Below are positions 24,273 to 32,184 of a stretch of DNA of 64,000 nucleotides, piece by piece. Where the stretch lies: assembly GCF_000710615.1 (NCBI RefSeq), contig NZ_JDTH01000005.1:44013-108012 (forward strand), read 5' to 3'. How positions within the stretch are numbered: the stretch's first letter is position 1; each line of letters begins with the position of its first letter. The DNA comes from Haladaptatus cibarius D43 (GTDB lineage Archaea > Halobacteriota > Halobacteria > Halobacteriales > Haladaptataceae). The position numbers and the translations under genes were made by a program. The notes under the pieces were generated by a model. The model was not told where the DNA came from. It saw nothing but the letters and a program-made list of their open reading frames with translations, and did not search any database.

Positions 24273-24467
24273 CTACGACTCGTCTTCCGTCTCGTCGTCT
24301 TTCATCTCGCCGAGTTTGGCGATGAGTTCGTCGCTGGAGGCATCGCTGTCGAACGAAATTTCGCCCTGATGGTCGTTTTCGTGGACGTTGACGGCGCTCG
24401 ACTCGTCCATGTTGGAGTCCTGTTCTCGATTCTGTTGCTCAGATTCGTCGTAGCTTCCAAAACCCAT
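24273..24467 (-). CDS. DUF5786-like small acidic protein
   Basis: This 64-residue, strongly acidic protein begins M-G-F-G-S-Y-D-E-S-E-Q-Q and ends L-I-A-K-L-G-E-M-K-D-D. The start sequence is typical of a small haloarchaeal family I associate with DUF5786; its function is unknown. ATG 24467 is used because the family starts at M-G-F-G-S-Y. Confidence 0.75.
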   Translation of the reverse strand: MGFGSYDESEQQNREQDSNMDESSAVNVHENDHQGEISFDSDASSDELIAKLGEMKDDETEDES

Positions 24468-24499
24468 ATTTGAATGCATCGTTCGAACTCACTAAAGGC

Positions 24500-24646
24500 A
24501 TGCGGTATTCGGGCGCTCTTCGAGTCGATCGACACATTCATCATTTCGACGACGACCACGCCGAGGTGATGAACGGCGTGCTCGTTTCGGGGAGTACGGA
24601 ACTGCTCACGCCGCTCGATTACTTCTCGAATCCGGCGCAGATGTAG
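24500..24646 (+). CDS. possible 48-residue protein
   Basis: This short frame starts at ATG 24500, divergent from the DUF5786 gene. It encodes a His/Asp-rich segment (H-I-H-H-F-D-D-D-H-A-E) and then G-V-L-V-S-G-S-T-E-L-L-T-P-L-D-Y-F. GC-rich third positions and a sensible composition support it, but I recognise no family and it could be a remnant. Confidence 0.35.
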   Translation: MRYSGALRVDRHIHHFDDDHAEVMNGVLVSGSTELLTPLDYFSNPAQM

Positions 24647-24679
24647 AACAACGGAAACGATGGGGTATGGTCGTCGCCT

Positions 24680-27211
24680 TTATGATTGTATTGTTTTCTC
24701 CGACTCCGTCGCCTCGTCTACTTCATCGTCGGTAAACAGGAGGTCTTTGTACTCGAACGCGACGAACATCTCTAGTTGGTCGTCGTAATGTTCGTCCGTC
24801 GTTCCGTCGGGAGCGACGTAGCCGGAATTTCCCGGTGGAAGGATGTTTTCGGCGCGTATTTCTGCACCCATTCGGACGATGTGATTTTCGGTTCCACGAT
24901 TCAAAAACGGCATATCGCCGGCATCGCCAACCCCAATCGGCATGCCGAACAGAGCCATGTTGTCGAGTTCGTCGACCTCCGCAGACTGTTGCCAGTTCGA
25001 AACGTCGCACCCGTACTCCTCTTCGAGCGCGGTGACCGTTTCGCGGAATGCATCCCGAAACACGCAGTCCGGTTGACCGTCGAAGTAATCCACCGCCGTT
25101 CCGAGTGCAGTTTCTTCCGGATGGAGCGCCCGCATTAGGGTTCCGTGGCCGTATCGATAGTCGAGGAAATAGCTCGCTTGGTCGTATGCGTCACCGAACT
25201 CCGGACTGAAGATCTTTTCTAACAGACGCGGGAAGAACGCGTCGAACACGGTGAACCCGACCGGATACGACCCGCCGAATTCCGCCCCGTCACCCTGTCG
25301 ATAGTCGTTCCATCTTCGGAGCGCGTTCGCGGCGGCGCGTTCGGTCTTCGATAGCGTCGCTCCGTTCAGCGCATCGAGGAGGTGGTCTTTGTACCGAATC
25401 GCACGCAAATCGACGAACGAGATGTCGTAGACGATGTCTTTCACGTCTTCGTATCGGACGCCCCCACGCTCGATGTGGCGTTCGACGAGATTGATGATTC
25501 GCTGAACACGGTGGTCAGTTCCCCACGAGTAACTCAGGTCGCCGTTGTCCCAGTCCGGCGCGGGCTTGTTGTTCCACTGCGCCGAATATCCAGAAGAGGG
25601 ATTGATGGCGTACGGAACCTCGTCGTCCGCCGCTCGGAGATAGTCGTCCTCGGTCAGTTCGTGTTTTGTGCCGTCCGCCGGAAGTCTGGTGTCCCACGGG
25701 ACGTTCTCCGCGTCGGGGTACCGACCGAGGTGGAAATAGCCGATGTCGTCCTCACCGGCCCACATAAAGTTCAGGGCGTAATCACACTGTTGGGCGGCCT
25801 CTCCGTACTCGTGTACGTCGCTTGCGAACTGCGCATCGTAGAACGCTCGCCAGCAGTTCATGTCGCGTCCTTCGAACCCGCGCGTTTGTGCGAGTGCTTC
25901 GCCCGTATCTGGACTGTACTGCGTCACGGTTCCGTGATGCGTCCATCGAAGCGTGATGGTTTCGTCCGGTGCATCGGCAACCGGTATCGTTTCTTCTCGT
26001 TCCTTCACATCGTGCAATTCCCCGCGGAACTCGTACTGGTCGGCGGATTCTTCGCGCGGAACGATGGATTCCACGAACGTCTGAATCGAGTTGTCGATTC
26101 CCGCCGTACTCGTAAACGCTCCGTCCCCATTGTGGCCGAACATCACGAACGGATAGCCTGTCACGGTCGAGCCGGAAATATCGAAATCAGGGCCGTGAAG
26201 GCCGATTTCGTACATTACGGAGGGCGTGGAAAAGCCCATCTGCGGGCCACCCATCAGCAATGAGTCGCCGCTTTCCGTCACGTCTCCATGAACCGCGAGG
26301 GCGTTGCTCCCCAACTTGATGGGTAGCCCGAGTCCGTCCAATCCCTGTGCGATGGTTCCGATTCGTTCCATCTCGGCGTCATGTACCGCGCTGGCATCGT
26401 TCGGGATTCTGAAATCGCCGCCGGTAACGCGGTTGCTTCGCCCACCGACGACGCTGCCGTCCATCGAATCGGTTCCATTTCGGCCGCTTGGCGTCGTTCC
26501 CGCGTTTTCGTAGGGCGGGACGTACCCGTCTCCGGACTGATCGGTCGAGGTCGGCGCTCCGGGGTCGTCACCCCACTGGAGGTCACGAAAAAGGGCCATC
26601 GCCTTCTCCTCGGAGTAGGTTTCACGAAGTCGTTCGAGAACCGCAGACCCCAGCGTTTCCAACTGAAATCCTGAAAAGTACGCCATCGTGCCGACGAAGA
26701 CGCCCGCAACGTCTTCCATCGTCCACTCGTCGGGTTCGAATCCTGCCTCGACGAAGCCCTTGTGCCACTCCCGCTCTCCGCTTTTCACCGCTTTGATGTA
26801 TCGGTTGATGCCCTCGGCGAATGCCGAAATGACGGTGCGATGTTCGTCATCCAGTTGGGTCGCTATCTGTTCTTCGAGGGGTGTTTGGGTAAAATGCGTC
26901 CGCCGCGATGCTCTGTCGAACTCGACCCAGTCGCTTCCGAGGACTTCCGAGACCGTCCCGTGGTAGAACCGCCGCGAGAGTTCGAGTTGATACAATCGGT
27001 CTTCGGCAGTCGCGTAGCCGTACCCGAAAAACGTCGGTGCGGCGTCGTTCGCTTCACGAGCGTACACGTGCGCGACGCCGTATTCGTCGCGCTTTATCAT
27101 CACCTCGTCTGTTTTGGTTTCGTCCCGTTGATACCCGAGCGATTTCGAACTGACGATTGTTCCCGCCGCGATACCGCCACCGAGTTTTAGCAGCGACCGT
27201 CTGGTGGTCAT
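24680..27211 (-). CDS. Tat-exported penicillin acylase family protein
   Basis: This 843-residue Ntn-hydrolase is of the penicillin acylase/AHL acylase family, which hydrolyses amide bonds of acylated compounds. A Tat signal (M-T-T-R-R-S-L-L-K-L-G-G-G) occupies the first 25 residues. The alpha-chain region carries Y-G-V-A-H-V-Y-A and Y-A-T-A-E-D-R-L-Y-Q-L-E. The expected self-cleavage site precedes S302 in L-G-S-N-A-L, which would become the N-terminal nucleophile of the beta chain. Length fits the family. It should act at the cell surface; the natural substrate is unknown. ATG 27211 begins the Tat signal. Confidence 0.9.
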   Translation of the reverse strand: MTTRRSLLKLGGGIAAGTIVSSKSLGYQRDETKTDEVMIKRDEYGVAHVYAREANDAAPTFFGYGYATAEDRLYQLELSRRFYHGTVSEVLGSDWVEFDRASRRTHFTQTPLEEQIATQLDDEHRTVISAFAEGINRYIKAVKSGEREWHKGFVEAGFEPDEWTMEDVAGVFVGTMAYFSGFQLETLGSAVLERLRETYSEEKAMALFRDLQWGDDPGAPTSTDQSGDGYVPPYENAGTTPSGRNGTDSMDGSVVGGRSNRVTGGDFRIPNDASAVHDAEMERIGTIAQGLDGLGLPIKLGSNALAVHGDVTESGDSLLMGGPQMGFSTPSVMYEIGLHGPDFDISGSTVTGYPFVMFGHNGDGAFTSTAGIDNSIQTFVESIVPREESADQYEFRGELHDVKEREETIPVADAPDETITLRWTHHGTVTQYSPDTGEALAQTRGFEGRDMNCWRAFYDAQFASDVHEYGEAAQQCDYALNFMWAGEDDIGYFHLGRYPDAENVPWDTRLPADGTKHELTEDDYLRAADDEVPYAINPSSGYSAQWNNKPAPDWDNGDLSYSWGTDHRVQRIINLVERHIERGGVRYEDVKDIVYDISFVDLRAIRYKDHLLDALNGATLSKTERAAANALRRWNDYRQGDGAEFGGSYPVGFTVFDAFFPRLLEKIFSPEFGDAYDQASYFLDYRYGHGTLMRALHPEETALGTAVDYFDGQPDCVFRDAFRETVTALEEEYGCDVSNWQQSAEVDELDNMALFGMPIGVGDAGDMPFLNRGTENHIVRMGAEIRAENILPPGNSGYVAPDGTTDEHYDDQLEMFVAFEYKDLLFTDDEVDEATESEKTIQS

Positions 27212-27297
27212 GGGTTCGTATACTGTATCCAAATATTATGGTTTATAATTATAGTATCCGGAAAAATGGGAATATATCTCGAAAATTCGAGAAATAA

Positions 27298-28302
27298 TTA
27301 GGAGACGAGCGGCTTGACTTCCTCACCCAGTCGCTCGATGCATTCGACCATCGTGTCGGTGCCGATGCCGGGATGGTACGTGCGGAAGATGAAATGGATG
27401 TCGTCGCCCAGTGCATCGCGGTATTCGTTCAGTTCTTCCGCGACCTGTTCCGGCGTGCCGAAGATTGCCTGTTCTTTCAACTCCTGTTTTCGCTCGTCGT
27501 CCAACTCGTCCACCGATTCGCCTGAGAAGATTTCCGCGTACCGTCGCTGGATGTAGAAGTACCCCGGTTTCATCGCTTCCCACGCCTCTTCTTTCGAGTC
27601 GGCGATGAAGCCGTGCTGAAGGACGTAGACTGAGAAATCGCCGTCGATGCCTTCTTTTTCCCGAACGCGCTCGATGTCCTCCTTGCGCTTGCGAACGCCT
27701 TCGACGGAAATCGAGGAGGGCGCACACCACGCATCCGCGACCCGCGCGGCGCGCCGAACCGCGGGTTTGACTGACCCACCGAACATGACCGGAACGTCGG
27801 ATTCAGGTTTCGGCGTCACGCTCACGTCGGCGGACACGTCGTGAAACTCCGCGTCGTAGTCGAGTTCCCCCTCCGACCACGACGCTCGCAGGAGTTTCGT
27901 CAGGTCGCTCATGCGTTCCACTCGTTCCTCTCGTGGAACGCCGAACGATTCGAACTCGCGTGGATTCGACCCGATTGCCAGTCCGAGCGTGAGACGGCCA
28001 TCCGCGAGCAAATCCACCGTGGCGGCGTCCTCCGCCAGTCGGACGCCGTCGTAAAGCGGCGCGAGCGCGATGCACGTCCCGAGTTCAACGTTCTCGGTGC
28101 GGGCGGCGAGTGCCCCGAGCGAGGGCATCGTCGCCGGGAGATAGCCGTCCTCGGCGAAGTGGTGTTCCGACACCCACATGCTGTCGAGTCCGGCAGAATC
28201 GATTGTCTCGCCGAGTGTGAGCATTTCGTCGTAAATCTCGGTCATCGAGCGGTCGTCGTCCGGTCGTCGCTGGCAGGTGAACAGCCCTGTCCCGAGCTTC
28301 AT
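27298..28302 (-). CDS. luciferase-like (LLM class) flavin/F420-dependent oxidoreductase
   Basis: This 334-residue TIM-barrel protein is of the bacterial luciferase-like family. Typical segments are D-S-M-W-V-S-E-H-H-F near residue 45, T-C-I-A-L-A-P-L-Y-D-G near 80, G-R-L-T-L-G-L-A-I-G-S-N-P near 107 and P-V-M-F-G-G-S near 175. In archaea such enzymes mostly use coenzyme F420, less often FMN. The substrate cannot be predicted. It is transcribed in the same direction as the penicillin acylase, about 90 bases upstream. Confidence 0.85.
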   Translation of the reverse strand: MKLGTGLFTCQRRPDDDRSMTEIYDEMLTLGETIDSAGLDSMWVSEHHFAEDGYLPATMPSLGALAARTENVELGTCIALAPLYDGVRLAEDAATVDLLADGRLTLGLAIGSNPREFESFGVPREERVERMSDLTKLLRASWSEGELDYDAEFHDVSADVSVTPKPESDVPVMFGGSVKPAVRRAARVADAWCAPSSISVEGVRKRKEDIERVREKEGIDGDFSVYVLQHGFIADSKEEAWEAMKPGYFYIQRRYAEIFSGESVDELDDERKQELKEQAIFGTPEQVAEELNEYRDALGDDIHFIFRTYHPGIGTDTMVECIERLGEEVKPLVS

Positions 28303-28424
28303 GGTCGCAAATCGCAGGCCGTCGCCTTAATGGTTTATAAGGATGAATCTCACGCCGGTTTTGTTTCGAGCTGAATTTTTATCCACACAAGACTTATACC
28401 GTATTTCGTTGGTTCTAGAACCAT

Positions 28425-28553
28425 ATGAATGGTCCAAGCACCAGCACCGGCCCGAAAAAGCCGGATGACTCGATTCTCAACATATTCAAACCCGCAGTGG
28501 TGCTCGTTGGAATGATTGTGTTGCTGTTCGCCTTGTTGTATTACGTCGCGTAG
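28425..28553 (+). CDS. small single-pass membrane protein
   Basis: This 42-residue protein has a polar start (M-N-G-P-S-T-S-T-G-P-K-K-P-D-D) and one hydrophobic helix (V-V-L-V-G-M-I-V-L-L-F-A-L-L-Y-Y-V-A). TATA-like ACTTATACC lies about 27 bases upstream, which makes it a credible gene despite its size. The function is unknown. From 28554 to 28814 I see no further gene. Confidence 0.6.
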   Translation: MNGPSTSTGPKKPDDSILNIFKPAVVLVGMIVLLFALLYYVA

Positions 28554-28814
28554 TATTAGCGGTGGTTTTCGTCGATTATTCGATAGCGCGAACTACTTTC
28601 CCTGTGCACTTTTCGGGCGACAACTCAGCAGTGTTCTATATGACTCTCTCATTGTGGTTGGGGTTATTTGTTGTTGGTATCAGCTAGTAACACTGTAACC
28701 AATCTATCTTTCTGCCACCGCCTCGGCAAATCAAAGTCGGAATCCCATTTCCAAACAACAACGAAAAATCCACAAACGATACTGAATACCCGTTTAAATC
28801 GTCTTTCTGTATGC

Positions 28815-30089
28815 TTAGTGGCTAATCTCGGTAATCTCCTCGACGGGCCACTGACTCAGAATCTCGACGCCGTTCTCCCGAACGACGACCATCTCCTCGA
28901 CGCGCACGCCCTGCCGGTCTGCGGGTTCCATCGTCTCGACGGCCATGGTCATGCCTTCCTCGATTTCGATGGGGTGGTCGGGCGAGATGCCGCGCCAGAT
29001 GAGCGGGACTTCGTACAGTTGCAGGCCGAGGCCGTGCGCCCAGTGGTTCGTCGTCATCTGCCAGTGGTCGGTGGCGTCGTACCAGTCTGCGTGTTCGCCT
29101 TCCATGTCGGGGAAGCCCTGCGAAATCTCGTCTGTGGTCGCGCCGGGTTCGATGCGCTCCAGCACGTCGTAGAGGTTGTCGCGGGCGATTTCGTAGGCGT
29201 CCTGTTGGGCTTGGGTCGGTTCGCCCAAGCTAAAGGTTCGGTAGTAACAGGAGCGATAGCCCATGAAGCCGATGTTGTAGAAGTCGGCGTAGACGAGGTC
29301 GCCGGGACGCATGATTCGGTCGGTCGTGTTCGCCTGATGCTTCGGCCACGTGTTCGGTCCCGAAGTCACATAGCCGCCCTGTACCATCGCGCCGAGACTC
29401 CAGAGTTCGCGCGTGGCTTCGCCCCAAACCTCGGATTCGCGTTTGCCGGGCTTGGCGGTTTCCGTAATCCGCTGGAATCCGGCCTCACAGAGCGCGGCGA
29501 CCATCCGCAGACATTCGATTTCGTCGCGCGTTTTGACCTTGCGCGCGCTCTCCATCACCTTCGCACATTCCTCGGTGCGCACGTCCACGCCGCGGTCTTC
29601 GAACTTCGAGATGAGCGCGCCGTTGCCGATGTCGATGCCCATCGGTTCTTTCGCCACGCCGTACTCTTCCATCGCCTCGTAGACGAGTCCGGCCATCTTG
29701 TCCTTCAACCAGTTACGGGCGGAATCGCGGCCCGAGGCCCGCGGGACGTTCCCCAATCCGGGACAGGCGTAGCGGATGTCGGAAAGCCACGGGCAGTTGA
29801 ATCGCTGGTTGCTCGCGTGGTCTGCGGTGTCCCAGTGGACGATGTCGCCGTTTTCGGTCAGCAGGGTGTAGTGGTCAGCGCCCGACCCGCCCGTCATGGC
29901 CAGTCCGGTCACGTACCGAACGTTCGGGTCGTTGATGAGGAGCATGCTCCCCAGTCCAGCCTCCTGCATTCGTTCGAGGGCGCGCTCCTTTCGCTCCTCG
30001 CGCATCCGCTGCATGTCGATTCGCTCCTCCCAATCGACGCCCATCGTCCCGCGCGTTCCTTCCATGAAATCGCGTTGGTAGAATCCCAT
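28815..30089 (-). CDS. M24 family metallopeptidase-like protein with an altered metal site
   Basis: This 424-residue protein is of the M24 (creatinase/aminopeptidase P) family. The N-terminal domain (1-190) contains P-N-V-R-Y-V-T-G and the C-terminal pita-bread domain follows K-V-K-T-R-D-E-I. Ligands recognised are D269 (Y-A-D-F), H352 (A-H-G-L-G-L), E385 (V-E-T-M-E-P) and E398 (R-V-E-E). The second aspartate expected in G-Y-x-x-D-x-x-R-T-F is replaced by C281 in G-Y-R-S-C-Y-Y-R-T-F. It may therefore bind metal differently or catalyse a non-peptidase reaction, as some M24 members do. ATG 30089 is used; the upstream frame is the shadow of the VOC gene. Confidence 0.85.
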   Translation of the reverse strand: MGFYQRDFMEGTRGTMGVDWEERIDMQRMREERKERALERMQEAGLGSMLLINDPNVRYVTGLAMTGGSGADHYTLLTENGDIVHWDTADHASNQRFNCPWLSDIRYACPGLGNVPRASGRDSARNWLKDKMAGLVYEAMEEYGVAKEPMGIDIGNGALISKFEDRGVDVRTEECAKVMESARKVKTRDEIECLRMVAALCEAGFQRITETAKPGKRESEVWGEATRELWSLGAMVQGGYVTSGPNTWPKHQANTTDRIMRPGDLVYADFYNIGFMGYRSCYYRTFSLGEPTQAQQDAYEIARDNLYDVLERIEPGATTDEISQGFPDMEGEHADWYDATDHWQMTTNHWAHGLGLQLYEVPLIWRGISPDHPIEIEEGMTMAVETMEPADRQGVRVEEMVVVRENGVEILSQWPVEEITEISH

Positions 30090-30222
30090 GCAGGAGGCTA
30101 CTCGGAGCGCCGTTATGAAATTTCCCGAAACGTCCGTGATGAATTGTCGCTGTTCGCGATGCGTTCCGCCTACTGATTCAAGACACCTGCTTTCGTTTTC
30201 GTAGCCAATGCAAACACATGAC

Positions 30223-30675
30223 ATGCCGATTCGGGTAGACCACGTCGGCATCGCCGTCGAATCCGTCGAGCAGGCCGAACCCATCCTCTTCGCGCTCGGA
30301 TGCGAGCGGATTTCAATTGAGTCCGTCGAAGACCGCTTTAACTGGGCATACTACAGACTCGGCGACGCATCCAGATTGGAACTCATCGAACCCATCGCCG
30401 CCGACACCTTTCTCACCGATTTCCTCGACGCGAACGGGCCGGGTCTTCACCACGTCACGCTCGAAGTCGCGGACATCGATGCCATCATCGGATCACTCCA
30501 GAAAAACGACATTCGCGTCATCGACCGGGCGGAGTTCGACACGTGGACGGAGGCGTTCGTCTCGCCGCGAAATCCGACCGGCGTGCTGTTCCAGTTGATG
30601 GAGTACCACGACGATTATCACGAAGAACGGCTTTCGCCACAGGAGTTGTTCATCAACGAGAGTCGAGTCGGATAG
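30223..30675 (+). CDS. methylmalonyl-CoA epimerase-like VOC protein
   Basis: This protein of about 150 residues has two VOC modules: D-H-V-G-I-A-V-E-S-V-E with a metal-binding His at residue 7, H-H-V-T-L-E-V-A-D-I-D with a second, and L-F-Q-L-M-E-Y with the final Glu. The pattern resembles methylmalonyl-CoA epimerase, which isomerises methylmalonyl-CoA during propionate and branched-chain degradation. Near a branched-chain-type transporter this is plausible, but no mutase gene is adjacent, so I keep the call open. ATG 30208 is an alternative start five codons upstream. Confidence 0.75.
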   Translation: MPIRVDHVGIAVESVEQAEPILFALGCERISIESVEDRFNWAYYRLGDASRLELIEPIAADTFLTDFLDANGPGLHHVTLEVADIDAIIGSLQKNDIRVIDRAEFDTWTEAFVSPRNPTGVLFQLMEYHDDYHEERLSPQELFINESRVG

Positions 30676-30714
30676 TTGTTTCAGGGCTAAGAAAGAAGAA
30701 CTCGAAAACGACCG

Positions 30715-31428
30715 CTATACGCTGATTCCGAGGTGTTTGTTCATCAGCTTTTCGTCTGCTTCCAACTCCTCGGGCGTTCCCTCGAAGACGATTTTGCCTT
30801 GGTCTAGCAGATACACCCTGTCCGCCAAGGAAAGCGCGACGGCGACGTTCTGCTCCACGAGCAGTACCGTGATTCCTTCTTCGTTCAGGTTGCGAATGAG
30901 GGCTTCGACTCGTTCCACGATGAGGGGTGCAAGCCCCTCTGTCGGTTCGTCCAGCATGAGCAACTCCGCACCGCAGACCAGCGCCCGAGCGATGGAGAGC
31001 ATCTGTTGTTCACCGCCCGAGAGGTCGGTGCCGCGGCTGTTTTGGCGCTCCTGTAGATTTTCGAACGCGCCAGCAGACAGCACCTCTTCGACCGTTTTTC
31101 GGTGCGTGGCGTCGCCGCCGCCGAGGCTTCCGACGGCGAGATTTTCCCGCACCGATAGACCGGGGAACACCCGGCGTTCTTCGGGCACCAGCGCGACACC
31201 GCGCTTGACGGTTTCGACCGGCGAGAGTCCGGCGATGTCCTCGCCGTCGAACCGAATCGTTCCCGCCGTCGGTGGAAGCGCGCCCGTGATGCTTCGAAGC
31301 GTCGTCGTCTTCCCGACGCCGTTTCGCCCGATAAGCGCGACGACTTCGCCCTCCGGAACGTCGAGCGAGACGCCAGACAGTACTTCCGTTTCGCCGTAGC
31401 CCGCGCGTAGATTTTCGATTGAGAGCAT
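30715..31428 (-). CDS. livF: branched-chain-type ABC transporter ATPase LivF
   Basis: This 237-residue ATPase is of the LivF type. Walker A is G-R-N-G-V-G-K-T-T (near 36), the signature is L-S-G-G-E-Q-Q-M and Walker B is L-L-M-L-D-E-P. It couples ATP hydrolysis to uptake through the LivHM permease. It is the last gene of the leftward operon livK-livHM-livG-livF, starting three bases after livG ends. Confidence 0.95.
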   Translation of the reverse strand: MLSIENLRAGYGETEVLSGVSLDVPEGEVVALIGRNGVGKTTTLRSITGALPPTAGTIRFDGEDIAGLSPVETVKRGVALVPEERRVFPGLSVRENLAVGSLGGGDATHRKTVEEVLSAGAFENLQERQNSRGTDLSGGEQQMLSIARALVCGAELLMLDEPTEGLAPLIVERVEALIRNLNEEGITVLLVEQNVAVALSLADRVYLLDQGKIVFEGTPEELEADEKLMNKHLGISV

Positions 31429-31431
31429 GAT

Positions 31432-32184
31432 TCACACACCTCCGAGGTACGCTTTTTGCACCTCGTCGTTTTCCGCGACTTCCTGCGGCGTTCCCGTGGC
31501 CAGTTCCCGCCCGCGATTCAACACCGTGATTCGGTCGGAGACGTTCATGACGAGGTCGATGTCGTGTTCGATGAGCAGGAGCGTCCTGTCGGCCAGCACC
31601 TCGTCGATGAGTGCCATCGTCGCTTGCGTCTCCTCCACGCTCATTCCGGCAGTGGGTTCGTCCAGTAGGACGACCTGCGGGTCGGTCGCCAGAACCAACC
31701 CGATTTCCAGTCTGCGGCGGTCGCCGTAGGCGAGCGCAGCAGCCTGTTCGTCCGCCCGCGTCCCGAGTCCGATTTGGGAAAGCACGTCCTCGACGCGCTC
31801 GTTGATTTCGGGGAAACTGTCCGCCGGGCGGAACATCTGACTGCCCGCCGTAATCGACTCTCCGGCTACCGCCTGTGCGGAAAGTCGGACGTTCTCCCGA
31901 ACCGAAAGGCCGCCGAAGACGGTCGTGATTTGGAACGACCGCCCGATTCCGCGCCGAACGCGCTCGTGCGGCGGCAGGGTCGACACTTCCTCGTCCGCGA
32001 ATATGACTCGTCCCGAGGTCGGAAAGAGCGCGCCGGTAATCAGGTTGAACAGCGTCGTCTTTCCCGCCCCGTTCGGGCCGATGACGCTCCGGAACTCGCC
32101 CGCTTCGACGGCGAGATTCACGTTGTCCGTTGCGACGAGTTCGCCGAACTGACGGGTCAGATTCTCGGTTTCGAGCAGCGCCAT
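31432..32184 (-). CDS. livG: branched-chain-type ABC transporter ATPase LivG
   Basis: This 250-residue ATPase is of the LivG type. Walker A is G-P-N-G-A-G-K-T-T, the signature is the LivG variant L-A-Y-G-D-R-R-R-L-E and Walker B is V-V-L-L-D-E-P. It has the short C-terminal extension usual for LivG (V-A-E-N-D-E-V-Q-K-A-Y-L-G). Its start codon shares one base with the livHM stop (TGATG), indicating coupled translation. Confidence 0.95.
   Translation of the reverse strand: MALLETENLTRQFGELVATDNVNLAVEAGEFRSVIGPNGAGKTTLFNLITGALFPTSGRVIFADEEVSTLPPHERVRRGIGRSFQITTVFGGLSVRENVRLSAQAVAGESITAGSQMFRPADSFPEINERVEDVLSQIGLGTRADEQAAALAYGDRRRLEIGLVLATDPQVVLLDEPTAGMSVEETQATMALIDEVLADRTLLLIEHDIDLVMNVSDRITVLNRGRELATGTPQEVAENDEVQKAYLGGV

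Noticed and set aside
24680..27211. Recent acquisition of the penicillin acylase gene
   Set aside because: Codon use and GC look like the neighbours and no mobile-element border was found.
28668..30176. A 502-residue open frame opposite the M24 gene
   Set aside because: It is the exact antisense shadow of the M24 gene, whose motifs and start are clear; the shadow has no recognisable domain.
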